DNA of 61,326 nt from contig NW_013657667.1 in NCBI RefSeq assembly GCF_000142905.1, forward strand, positions 421,854-483,179, in the 5' to 3' direction. Source of the stretch: Thecamonas trahens ATCC 50062 (lineage: Eukaryota; Apusozoa; Apusomonadida; Apusomonadidae). Positions 39,546 to 50,000 of this stretch are shown here, piece after piece (position 1 is the first letter of the stretch; each line of letters starts with the position of its first letter). Under the pieces are notes generated by a model. It worked only from the letters and a program-made list of their open reading frames with translations, was not told where the DNA came from and ran no database searches. Both the position numbers and the translations under genes were made by a program.

Positions 39546-41401
39546 ATGGCCGAGGCGCTGGTCAGGTCTGGCTCGCCCGGTGCGAGCTACGGGACCACGG
39601 CTTCGACGCGCGAGCCGACGGCGTCACCCGGAGGAGGCTATGGGAGCTACGGGAGATACGGCCGGCAGTCGGCGTACGGGAGCCACCACCAGTCTGGAGA
39701 TCGAGAGTACGGGAGCTATGGAAGGTATGTAGCTGGATATCGCTCGCCGGGATCGCCTGATGCAAGCACAGCAAGCTTTGGCGGTACGCCCTCGCTGCAT
39801 CGGGAGATCTCATCGGTCTGGCGCTCCTCCCGTCCGCCGCCCGAGGTCACCGCCCTTGTCTCGTCCATGGAGGCCATCCAATCATCGGTCTCGTCGACCT
39901 TGGCCTCTTCAGCCGCCCGCTCGCGGGTTGAGGGCGCCCGGCTCGCTACGCTGGTACGATCGCTCAAGGACGATCTGGCGGCTGCAGCTGCAGCGGCTCA
40001 GCAGGCCGACTCTGAGAATGCGAGTCTCTCCGCTGACGCCGCCGCTGCCCGAGATGCGGCGGCGGCGGCCGAGGCCGCTGCTGGCAGGATGGACGGTCAG
40101 CTCAAGGCGGCGCACGCGCGGATAAGCGGGCTGGAGGATGCGCTGGACGAGGCCCGCCGCGAGGCTGCCGAGCTCCGCGATGCCAACCGCGAGCTCGAGT
40201 CGGAGCTCCGCGCCACTGTCGGTCCGCTGCGCGAGGAGGTGAGGACGCTCGAGGCTCGCGCAGCCCAATGGCAGAACGAGTCGCGCGAGGCCGTGCGGGC
40301 ACTGGAGGCGGCCGGTGCGGCCCAGGCGGCCGCCGAGGCGGCAGCGAGCAGGGCAGAGGCAAAAGGCAAAGGCGGCCGACGAGCGCCGCGCCGCCGCAGA
40401 CGCGGCTGCCGCCGCAGAGTCTGCCTCGCTGGGAGCTGCCAACTCGGACTTGCATGCACAGCTGACAAGCGCACAGGACGCGCTACATGAGGCGCGGATG
40501 AGCGCAGCCAACTCGTCGGCGTTGTGCGTCGAACCTGGCGGCGCGCGCCGAGGCCGCCGAAGCCGCCCGTGACGCCGCCCGCGCCGAGGCTAGCCAGTCT
40601 GCGGCGGCGCTCGCTGCACTGCGCTCGGAGCGGTCCGACGCCCAGGCCCGGCTTTCGGCCTGCGAGGCCGCGCTCGACCGGGCGCGCGCCGAGGCCGAGA
40701 CGATGCGCTCGCAGCTGACAGCGTCCAAGGCACGCAACGATGAGCTCGCACGTGAGATGCAGCGCGCGGTGGAGAAGGCGCGGGTGGCAGCAGCGGCCGA
40801 GGCTCGGGCTGCCGACGCCGCCTCGGCGGCCAAGATAGCGGCCGACGGCTCGCGCTCACGTGCCGACGCGCTGGCCAACGAGCGCGACGCCGCCCGTGCC
40901 GCCGCCGACGCCGCCTCGGCCGACGCCCGAGCTGCCAAGTCAGAGGCATCGGCAGCATCGGCAGCCGCCGCCGCCGACGCTGCCCGGCTCGCCGACGCCC
41001 ATGCCCGCATCGAACGCATGGCGGCCGACGCCGCCCGCGACCGGGCCTCGCTCAACGAGGCTGCTGACGAGGTGCGCCAGCTCCGCGACGCGCTGGCCCG
41101 GGCCAAGGTCCAGATCGAGCAGCGCGACGTGGCTGTCGCCGAGCTTGCTGCCTTTTGCGACCAGTACAACACCTCTGTTGAGGCGTTGTCGTCGGAACGC
41201 GAGTCGCTGGCGTCGGCGGCGTCCGAGGCGAGGCGCGAGGCTGCCACATCGTCAGCCCTGTTGGCCGAGCGGACCGACGAGCTTGCGTACGCCAACGCCA
41301 ACGTCGCGCGCATGCGCCAGGTCATTGCCCGGCTCAAGGCCTCGGTCGGCTCGCAGATCGAGGCCATCATCACCGACGTTGAGTCGTCGCCGTCGCCGTA
41401 A
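39546..41401 (+). CDS. Ala-rich coiled-coil protein, reading frame broken twice
   Basis: The start MAEALVRSGSPGASYG leads a Tyr/Gly/Ser-rich head (repeated GSYGRY), then an Ala/Glu/Arg coiled coil. Frame 1 runs to about 40364 and then turns Arg-rich. The coiled coil continues in the next frame (KAADERRAAADAAA) to about 40520, and in the third frame (SNLAARAEAAEAARD) to the stop after DVESSPSP. Each switch is what a single extra base would cause: the first at an AAAA run (40361-40364), the second near 40512-40532. There are no gaps between frames and no intron consensus. Two sequence errors, or less likely a recent pseudogene, are the simplest readings. The repaired product would be about 617 residues. 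The function is probably structural. Confidence 0.7.
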
Positions 41402-41440
41402 AACCGCAGTCGGATAGCTACACCTTTTTTACCGGATGGC

Positions 41441-44400
41441 CTACGACATGAAACCGGAGCACGTCCGCGCCCCGCACGCGCACGGCACTCGCTGGTCGGG
41501 GTCCTCGTCGCGCTGGAACTTGTAGTCGTACGTGAGCTCGGTGCCAGCGCGGATAAAAACGCGTGACACGATGATAATCTTGCGGTCGCCGTTCCAATAG
41601 ATGGTCTTGGTGGTACAGTTGGGGTCGCACGAGTGGTTGACGAACCGCGCCTCGTTGCCTTTCTTGGTGGCGTCAACAATGTGCTCGTCGTCAATCTTGA
41701 ACATGTAGCACCCGATGCCCTCCGAGTCGTACCGCCGCTCGCGGACGTCCGAAACGGTCGACCGAATGACTTCGCCACGGTACTCGATGAGCATGGTGCC
41801 GGGCGGAAAGTCTTCCTCAGCAAACAGGCCGTGCCCCTGGATACGCGACCGGCCGATCCGGAGCGCCGGCGGGAATGAGAGCAGCTCACGGTACTGCATG
41901 CTCTGCGGGAGCTGATTGACACTCCGCCCACCGACGTCGTCAAACTTGTCGATCTTGGACGACGACCGCCCAAGCGCCTTGGACGATGTGGAGGCCTTGG
42001 ACGACGCGGAGGCCTTGGACGACATAGACTTTTTCGATGACGACGCCGGATGTGGCGCCGGCGCCCGCCCCGACGGGCCCAGCGACGCCGCCAAAGGCGT
42101 GGCCGGGCGTGACGAGCTGCTGCTGCGTGCCACGTCGGGGCCGACGGCGGCAGCCACCGGCGTGATTCCCGCGTTGGCCCGCCGCGCCACCGACGACGAG
42201 TGGCGGACCTTGCGGATCCGTGGCTGCAGCCGCGCCGCGCCTGCAGGAAGCAGGCTCGGCAGCCGCCACAGCTGCGCGTCCCACGCGCTCCGCCGCTCGT
42301 AAAACTCAAAGTTGTACTCGGCGCAGAGAAAGGCGAGCGGGAGTGACTCGATGCAGCGCCGAGTAGTCGGGTGGGACAGGCCAAACATGTCGCGCCCGCG
42401 GAGCGGCGCAAGCACCGGCTCGTACTGCGGGAACGGGTGGCGGTCGAGGACCGAGAGTGCAGACTTACCGGCCGCCCGAGCCAGCGCGGCATTTGCCGCC
42501 GCGCGGATGGCATTGACTCGGGTGCGGACCGTCTCCCATGCCTCGTCGGCAGATGTAGCAACCACCAACGGGATCCACACGGCGGTCGCCACGTCATCCG
42601 CACTCACCCTTGGCGCCGCGAGAGCAGCGGCGAGCGCAGGCGTTGCTCGGATCGAGATGCGGTAGAGTGGCGGAGCGACAGCCCACGGCTGCGGAGTCTC
42701 GGCTGACGGCGCCGCCGATGGCGCCGCGAGCGCGCGAGCACGGCTGGCGGCCACCGGCGCAGTGACCGCGCTGCCGGGCACGAGCACAAGCGCCGAGTCA
42801 GCGGCGGCGGCAGGGTGAGCCGGGACCGGGGCCGGAACTTCAGGCGGTGCCACCACGCGCCAGACGGCGGTCATGGGCTCGGCCGCATTGTCGTCGCCGA
42901 GATGGCGCGCGACAACGTCGCAGCGGTACTCGGCGCGAGCGTTGACATTGACAACCGACCAGAATGGGATGAGGGCGGTGTAGTTGGCGGGCGTGATGGT
43001 GTCGCGCGTGTACCAGCTCGGGGCGTCGACGACGGCGCCGACGCAGACCACAGTGACAGCGCCGATGCGGAACGGGACGTTGGCATGCGGCGCGGCGGTG
43101 ACACGGTGGAGTCGGGCATACTGCGCGAGCGCGGCGTAGGTCGGCGATACGTACATGCGGCGGCGGATGGAGAACTGCGGGTGGTCGACCAGCGCGTCGG
43201 GCGACGTTGGGTCATAGACAACCCGAGCGCGACGCTTCTTGCTCGCGGCGGCGTGCTTGCCGCATCGGACGACCCGCGTGCCGAGCGAGGGCACGTATGC
43301 CAGCTCGGCGTCCGAGGCGACGGCACAGCCAAAGTGGTACGACACGCGGCACGAGGCGTACGAGCAGTTGAGCGTCGCCCGCTTGCGGCGGCAGACCGTG
43401 CAGCTTTGCTTGTTGGCCTTGCGCGCTGTCGGCCAGAGGTCGTGCAGGACGCCGAAGCATTCACGGACGCCCGACGACCAGAGCGCACATGCAGCATGGA
43501 CCCAGGTCGAGCCCATCATGTGCAGCAGTCGGCCCTCCATAGCATCGGACCGGTCGCCAACGCCGCTGCACAGGTAGCATGTCCGGGTCTCGGCAAGCAG
43601 AGGCGGCGCGACGTGACCAAAGACGGTCGTGCCGGTGCGATGCGGCGAGTCGGCGGCCTCAAGAGTCCGGGCCACCTTGGTCGCCCGTGGTGGCGAGCTC
43701 GCCTCTGCCTTGACCGGCGATGACGCCGGCGATGACGAGAGCGGGCGGGGCGAGAGCGAGAGCTCCGATGCCTCGGAACCGGCTGCATCGCCAAGTGCGC
43801 ATGGCGGCGGTGTGGCCGGGGCGCGGCAGCTATTGGAACCGGTGAGTGGAGCTCGCGACCGGGTGCCGCCGACGCAGCTACCACGTCCATGCCAATCGGG
43901 TTGGAGGCAGCGGCAGCAGCGGGCGGAAGGCCAGCAAGACGGCGCTGCGCCAAGGGTGGCGGCGATGGCAGCAAGAGTTCGGTCTTGACCAGCGCGGGCT
44001 TGGCGATGACGATCAGGCGGAGCGGAGCATTGTCGTCCGGCAGCAGACGCGCGCTCGACCAGGTGAGACGGGTAGCGGGAGCGGGCTTCTTGGCGGGTTC
44101 GGCCGTGGCGAGGACGGTGATCGGCTGCGGGCGGTGATTCGGTGGGATCGATGAGGTCAGCCACCAGCACTCGGCATCGGGCGGGCGGCACTCTGGGCAC
44201 TCGTAGGGAACGTCGTCCTCGGCAAACGGGCCCTCGTAGAGCGCCGGTGAGATGGCGTCGCACTCGATGTGGACCCAGCCCTCGCAGGCATTGCACGAGA
44301 CCATGGCGACGTCATAATCGTCCTTGTCGTACGTTCGCTGGCAGCCCTTGCAGTAGTGGCCGGCGGCGCGGGCGGCAGTGCACGGCTCGCAGAGCAGCGG

Positions 44401-44937
44401 GTTGTCCTTGTGGCCAGCAATGGGCGAGACTAGGCGAGCCAGCTCGACCGAGCCTGGACAGGCTGCGCACTGTGGCTCGCAGCCGGCACAAAGCCACAGC
44501 GTGTCTGGCACGGCCTTGAGCGGCGGGCGGAGACAGTACGTGTGGAACGATCGCTCGCAGCGCTCGCAGACCAGCAGCGAACTCCCGTTGTCGTCGTTGG
44601 TGCAGACAGCGCAGACCTTGCACGCCTCACACCGCCATGTAGAGCGCGCATACGGCGGGATGGCCTCTGGCGGCGGATCGAGACAGAAGGAATGAAAGGC
44701 GCCTGCGCACTCGACACAGATCAGGACGGCCGGCGGAGAAGCATCGGCGCCACAAGCCAGACAGAAGAGGGCAGGAGCATGCGGATGAGGAGCAGATGGC
44801 TTATGAGAAGAGCAAAGCAGTTGCGGCGAGAGACTAGCTGCTGCAGTCGTCAGCGAATTGTTCGGAAGAAGTACCTGATGGGCATCAATGCGTGGGCTGG
44901 CGGTCGGCAGTGCCGCAAGAAGTTGGCCCCGGTTCAT
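41441..44937 (-). CDS. MLL/trithorax-family histone H3K4 methyltransferase (PHD-ePHD-FYRN-FYRC-SET)
   Basis: Order and motifs are those of KMT2 proteins in compact form, about 1,165 residues. Three PHD fingers (about residues 55-100, 99-155, 192-240; the third has YDKDDYDVAMVSC) are followed by an extended PHD (from about 453; WVHAACALW, SYHFGCA), FYRN (about 640-680), and FYRC (about 755-862, with MFGLSHPTTRRCIESLP). The SET domain ends the protein: GHGLFAEEDFPPG, RFVNHSCDPNC, ELTYDYKF and post-SET CACGARTC. SET of this class methylates H3K4 from S-adenosylmethionine in a WDR5/RbBP5/Ash2L complex. The PHDs lie in one frame, and ePHD to SET in another. The change falls in a Pro/Ala linker near 43800-43930, with no GTAYG donor there, so a one-base indel is more likely than an intron. 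The ATG is preceded by an in-frame TAG (44950-44952), just inside the assembly gap edge. Confidence 0.88.
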
Positions 44938-44955
44938 AGCCGTATGAATCTACGG

Positions 44956-45055
44956 NNNNNNNNNNNNNNNNNNNNNNNNNNNNNNNNNNNNNNNNNNNNN
45001 NNNNNNNNNNNNNNNNNNNNNNNNNNNNNNNNNNNNNNNNNNNNNNNNNNNNNNN
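44956..45055. other. Assembly gap (100 N)
   Basis: Exactly 100 N, the usual placeholder for a gap of unknown length. It lies between the 5' end of the methyltransferase gene and the 3' end of the next minus-strand gene, and is flanked on the right by an 11-base G run. Reading frames crossing it are meaningless. Confidence 0.99.
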
Positions 45056-45080
45056 GGGGGGGGGGGTGCGGGGTTTGTTG

Positions 45081-46043
45081 CTACTTAGAGGCGGGCGGGG
45101 AGGCGGGTGAGGTCCGCGGCTGGCGCTGCTGCTCGCGGTAGGCAAAGAGGAGGTTGGCGAAGCGCTCCTTGCGATCGGCGTCGGTGGGCGGGGCGCCCGA
45201 GGCCTGCGGGCCGGTAAAGTAGGCAAAGATGAGGTCGAGCGAGCGCGACTTGATGGTGTCGGCGTCGAGGTCGTCAAAGACGTGGGCGAGAAGGGCCGGG
45301 CCGTGCTCCTCGAGCGTCTCGTCAACAAGGAGGGCCACATCGGCCGGCGGCAGCGGAGCAGCATCGTCGTCGGCGGTGGCGGCAGTCACCATGTCGCGTG
45401 CGCGGGCGACGAGCTCGTCGCCGAGCGCCTCGATCGGCGCGTACACCCGCTGGCGGACCTGCATGGCCGAGAACCACGCGTCCATGGCCTCCTTGTCCAT
45501 GTCGAGGCCCGAGGCATCGACATGGGCGCAAAAGGCGTCGTACTCTTCGCCGGCTGGCGCCACAATCTGCGCGGCGTCGGCGACGGCGGCAGCAGCATCG
45601 CCTCCGGACGCAGCAGCCACGGCGGCAGCCTGAGCTTTCTTTGCTGCAGCGCCAGCCGAGCCGGCCGAGAGCAGGGCCTTGATGCCGGAAACAGCAGCAT
45701 CGACCGAGCCAGAGCCCGGCGCAGCAGCTGTCGCGGCCACCGAGGCGGTAGCAGCCGACGAGGGCGGAGCGATGCCGGCGGACTTTGCAGCGGCAAAGAG
45801 CTTTGTCGCCGAGGGAGCACCCGCAATGGAAGAAGCAGTGGCAGCCCTTGTAGCAGCAGGCGAGGTGGCAAAGGGATCAAGAGGAGAACGCCAAGCAGCC
45901 CGCGGCTTGCGAGTCCGTGGCCTCCGTGCCGGAGGGTGAGCCGAGACCAAGTCGAGCCACTGCGGCTTCTCGGCCGTCCCGCCCTTGATAAGCTGCCGCA
46001 TACGGTGGAGCGTCGACGGGTGAAGCAGCTGATGTCTGCGCAT
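45081..46043 (-). CDS. Putative mitochondrial ribosomal protein mS23-like
   Basis: An intronless 320-residue protein from ATG at 46043 (MRRHQLLHPSTLHRMRQLIKGG). The start of the mature part, LIKGGTAEKPQWLDLVSAHPP, resembles the N-terminal signature of mS23/Rsm25 mitoribosomal proteins (LLxxGxxKEKPxWYDVVxxxPP). A basic Arg/Lys/Pro segment follows, as would suit rRNA contact. The middle is a long Ala-rich linker, and the C-terminal half (from EEYDAFCAHVDASG) is an acidic helical region I do not recognise. The assignment rests on one motif and is tentative. The alternative is an unrelated mitochondrial protein. The leader on the coding strand is CA-rich. Confidence 0.55.
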   Translation of the reverse strand: MRRHQLLHPSTLHRMRQLIKGGTAEKPQWLDLVSAHPPARRPRTRKPRAAWRSPLDPFATSPAATRAATASSIAGAPSATKLFAAAKSAGIAPPSSAATASVAATAAAPGSGSVDAAVSGIKALLSAGSAGAAAKKAQAAAVAAASGGDAAAAVADAAQIVAPAGEEYDAFCAHVDASGLDMDKEAMDAWFSAMQVRQRVYAPIEALGDELVARARDMVTAATADDDAAPLPPADVALLVDETLEEHGPALLAHVFDDLDADTIKSRSLDLIFAYFTGPQASGAPPTDADRKERFANLLFAYREQQRQPRTSPASPPASK

Positions 46044-46300
46044 GATGACTGTGTTGGTGTGTGAGAGGGAGAGGGTGAGACGGTGACACGTGGGAGTGAG
46101 GTGTGCTGTCTCCTGTCGGGTGAGGTACAAAGGGGTGGGGGTGGGCGACGGATACCGGCGAGGGGGGGGATGATGGGGGATGGAGGTTGATGTGATGTGT
46201 GGAGCAACGCTGTCTAGCCACTATCGTACCTTGTTCCTTGTCTGATGTCATGTCTTTCCTGCTGCCCAGCTGGCAGGTCCTGCTTGGACTGACTGCCTGG

Positions 46301-46342
46301 CCACAGGGAGCGGTCAGCCAACCACAGGGAGCGGTCAGCCAA
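46301..46342 (+). repeat. Two tandem perfect 21-bp direct repeats
   Basis: The unit starts CCACAGGGAGCGGTCAG and is copied without mismatch at 46301-46321 and 46322-46342. A recent slippage duplication or a paired binding site are both possible. Confidence 0.85.
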
Positions 46343-46410
46343 CCACGATCACCACGACCACGACGACCACCACCACCACCGCCACTACCATCACCACTAC
46401 CACCACTCGT

Positions 46411-46411
<1 letters not shown>

Positions 46412-46460
<49 letters not shown>
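46412..46460 (+). repeat. (CA)n microsatellite
   Basis: About 24 uninterrupted CA units, the longest pure dinucleotide run in the window. Confidence 0.95.
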
Positions 46461-46462
<2 letters not shown>

Positions 46463-46488
46463 TATCTTTAGACATATATATTGCTGTC

Positions 46489-47028
46489 ATGGACGGTGGC
46501 TCGGCCACGGTGGGCATGGCCATGTCGCCGCCCGCTTCTTTCGTGATGGCCGCCGGTCTCAGTCATGGCGCAGCAAGTGGTGGTGCTGGACGGCAGAGCA
46601 TAGCCGGTGGTAGTGACTTGGCAGGGCCGAGCGAGTCGACGGACATGGGCATGGGCATGGGCATGGGCATGGACATGGGCGTGGGCATGGGCATGGGCAT
46701 GGATGATGGATCGGATGGCGTGGTGGCTATGGAGGCTGCTCCGCTGGTGGAAGTCGCCAGTGTCGGCGGGCGAGGAAAGCGCCGACGTGGTGATGACGAC
46801 GGCGACGATGGTGACGGTGATGGCCATGGCATTGAGGTCGTCGATGCGGGAAGAGCTGGTCAGAGTGCCGGCGACGGCGGCGAAAGTGCGGTGGGCCTGC
46901 CGCGGAAACGGGCGTCGGCGCTGGACTGGACGCCGGCCAGCGCCGTGGCGGCGACGCCGAGCGGGTACACCCGCTTCGACCACGCCCGCTACGTCGGCCG
47001 CGTCTCGCAGGACTGCTACTACTTTTGA
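46489..47028 (+). CDS. Small protein with Met-Gly repeat, function unknown
   Basis: A 179-residue intronless frame begins MDGGSATVGMAMSPP. A central run alternates Met and Gly (MGMGMGMGMDMG) and is encoded by an ATGGGC hexamer array. Then come an acidic/basic switch with a possible nuclear signal (RGKRRRGDDD), an Asp/Gly-rich stretch, and a more complex C terminus (GYTRFDHARYVGRVSQD) ending in YYF. The stop is five bases from the stop of the convergent receptor gene. Support is moderate: an ATG after a typical CA leader and a non-repetitive C terminus, but no recognised homologue. Confidence 0.5.
   Translation: MDGGSATVGMAMSPPASFVMAAGLSHGAASGGAGRQSIAGGSDLAGPSESTDMGMGMGMGMDMGVGMGMGMDDGSDGVVAMEAAPLVEVASVGGRGKRRRGDDDGDDGDGDGHGIEVVDAGRAGQSAGDGGESAVGLPRKRASALDWTPASAVAATPSGYTRFDHARYVGRVSQDCYYF
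46644..46703 (+). repeat. Coding ATGGGC hexamer array
   Basis: About ten near-perfect ATGGGC units, with ATGGAC and GTGGGC variants, coding for alternating Met and Gly. Confidence 0.9.
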
Positions 47029-47033
47029 TAGTT

Positions 47034-50000
47034 TTACTGCGCCGCGCCGTCGGGGCTCGATGGATTGCCATCATGGCCCTGGTTGGTATCGGCGGAGTAG
47101 TGCGGGAAGGCAACGGTTGGCGGAAAAGGCTCGAGAGGCGATTGTGTCTCCGAGCCGGAGCCGTAGATCTCGGCCAGCGGCGCGAGATCGACTGCGTTGC
47201 CATCGGTCGACGAGAGGAGCGCGTCGTCGGGAGAGTGCGAGAGGCGCGACGACTCGGGGCCCGATGAACCCATGCCCGACGCTGCCGACGACGTCCGGCG
47301 CCGCGCCGGCCGCGGCGGGCCGTGGTTGCCCGCACCCGCGCCTGCGCCAGCCGACGGACCAATGCCTTCGCCGCTATTGCACGGCGCCTTTGGCGGCAGC
47401 TCGCTAGTTGGAGCCACTTTCGGCATCACGCCGCCCGGCCCCAGCTGTGAGAGCGAGGCCTGGCGGCGCACTTCTGCGTTCTTGATGGGGGCAAGGATGG
47501 TGAGCTCAATCTCCATCTCCTGCTGCTGGATGAGCATTTCAACCGTGTCTGGGTGGCTGGCGTCGTGGACCCACCCCGACGAGTGTGACAGCGCCCCAAC
47601 CGAAGTGAACGGATCGCCCACTAGCGCCAGTGGTAGATGGCTGTGCTGCCGCGTTGAGACCATGTGCGACGTCGATATCGTCCCGGCTGGCGACCCGTCG
47701 TCGGACGGCACAAGGTCGAGGACCGTCGACGCCACCGACAGGGTCTCGTCGACAAACTCGCCACCGGCGCCGCCTTCTTTCTTGCCCTGCAACCGCCAAT
47801 GCGACGACTGCAGGCAGGTGATGTAAAGTAGCTCCTTCTCCACAAAGAGCCGGATTGCGAGGAGCACAGGCTCCCATACCAGCCACAGCCACACCAACGC
47901 CACCGCGGTGAGTACGAGGTTGGCCACCAGCTGTTTCGCACCCGAGACTGCGTTGCCGACCGCCAGCACCACGCCCGACGCTCCGACGACACTGATGGCC
48001 ACTCCGGCGCACGCGTAAATTCGTGCTCGCGGCAAGTTGGGCCAGCTGGAGCTCATCAGCCGGAACGACCACACAGTCCCGGTCCACCCAAGCGCATGAC
48101 CGAGCGACGACGCGGCGAGTGTGGCAAACAGTCCCAGCCAGCCTAGATTCGTCGCTCCGCTCGTCACCAGCTCCTCGTTGATATACACCAGCAATGAGAC
48201 AAGCGCCGCCACCGCCACAACCTCTCCGACAAGCGCCACCCGCCGCGGCGTGCGCCCAACCCACGCCTCGGGGTGGACCCGCCACGGCGAGAGCAACGAG
48301 TGCGTCTGCATCACGAACTGGCCATACGACTCGGTGTCGAGCGCAAGGAAGAGCTCTGCCCGGAGCCGCAGGTTGTCGCGTCGATGATATACCGTCTTGT
48401 TGCCCACAACGAGCGCCACGACAATGACCCAGTAGATCGAAAACGCCATCGGCGAGCCCACGCCTCGCGCCATCAGCAGCGTTCGCGAAGCCGCCTCCGC
48501 GGCATCGTCACCGCCGCCTCCCCAGACCATGCCTGACGCCGCTTCCCAAGCCGACACGCATGCCGGGTCAGTCCCCGCTTCTGGTGCTGGCGAGCTGGCG
48601 TTGTAGCTAGCCAGGCAGACGCATGCCCCATCGCTCCCACACATCGCTCCGCCAGCGCACAGCGGTCGGCACACTGCAAGTGGTGGCGGTGGCGGAGAGG
48701 TCGGTGGCAGAGTGGGCGGCGGTGGTGGAGAGGCCGGTGGCAGACCGGGCGGCGGCGGAGGGGGTGGCAGCGGAGGTGATGGTGGCGGTGGCGGGTAGTG
48801 GGAGACAGGTGGCTCGACGGTCGAGTACGCCGGCGGAACTGCGCTCCCACCGTCAATGTTGAAATCCAGACCAATGCCGTTCGCAGAGAGGTCCGGCTCG
48901 ACGACCACGGCCGACATGGCGTCGAACGCAAGGTAGAGCTCAAGGCCGGGCTGAGCTGCCGGTGTAGGCAGCCGAGCCGCATAGTATTCGGAAATCTCGC
49001 TTGGCCTCCGTGCTGTTGACCAGATTCGCAAGTCGGCGAGCCGGAATGGTGGGATGTAAAAATTACGGTTGGCGTCAACGCCGACGTAGAGGCGCCCGTC
49101 GCCGCCACCGGTCGCGCCTGATGTCGACCCAACTGTGGCGACGTGTGCGCCGTTGATGTAAAAGAGGACAGAACCGGCTCCGGTAACGTCGCGGACCACC
49201 GCAACATGGGTCCAGATCGCGCGCGGGAGGTGGACTGCCGGCGATGGAACAAAGTAATGGTTGCTGCCGCTACCAGTCTCGTGGAAAAAGTACAAGCCTG
49301 TGTTGTCTACCGCGACCTTGTACAAAAAGTTGGTAGCAGACGACTCGCCAATGGCGGCGTGTGAGACGATAAAAACATGCTTGAGCAGGTCACTCGGCGC
49401 TATCGTGGTCTCGAGGCAGATCCAAAACTCGATGGTGAGGTCGCCGGTGATGGCGAGCGCCGGCGCGGGTGCGGGCGAGACGCCAAAGGTAAACCCGGCC
49501 GAAAAGTCGCGCGAGACATTGGCGCCGGCGAGCGGCAGGCTCGGCTCGACTCGCGGGAGCGGGACTCCGGTCGCCGCCGCAGCAGCACCTGTGGGCGAGC
49601 GGTCCGGATACCATTCGGCTGCCGCGTTGAGCTGCCAGTACCCGATGAGCCCAGCCTCGCCGCCCGAGAGCACGTACTGGTAGTCGGCGGCGACTTCCGC
49701 CGGCGAGCGAGCAAAGTTCCAGACCCGGATCTCGGCCACCTGAACATCGGCACCTGAACGAGCATTGTCCTCGTTGCCCACCACAAATCGAGTCTCGGCT
49801 CCACCGTCGCAAAACGTGCCCGAGTAGCTCGCAGACGCCATGTACACGCCGTTTCGGTAGAGTGAGAACCGGGAAAGAGAGGACTCATGAACCAGAGCCA
49901 GGTGAACCCACGCGCCCACCGTCACCGGAGCCGCTGCGGGAAATGTTGCATAGTTGTTGGAGCCTGCCCCGTCCTCCCCAAACACTCGCGGTACGCCAGA

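Larger units (their letters stand above)
46044..46488. promoter_or_regulatory. Divergent intergenic region with tandem 21-mer and CA repeat
   Basis: About 445 bases between the mS23-like gene and the Met-Gly repeat gene. It holds the CA-rich leader of the minus gene, two perfect 21-base copies in tandem, a CCA/CGA-type trinucleotide tract (46364-46406) and a long (CA)n that ends 28 bases before the plus-strand ATG. No further gene was seen. Confidence 0.55.

Noticed and set aside
40483-42603. A 706-residue minus-strand frame over the coiled-coil and methyltransferase genes
   Set aside because: It crosses the 3' ends of two real convergent genes in the wrong frames, is Ala/Ser/Arg-rich as expected for a GC-rich shadow, and has no domain.
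44800-44880. Short intron with a GTACTT donor near the methyltransferase start
   Set aside because: Donor and phase would fit, but the length would be only about 75 bases and the frame is open without splicing. There is not enough support to call it.
46412-46460. CRISPR-like or satellite array
   Set aside because: Pure dinucleotide repeat with no spacers. The organism is a eukaryote.
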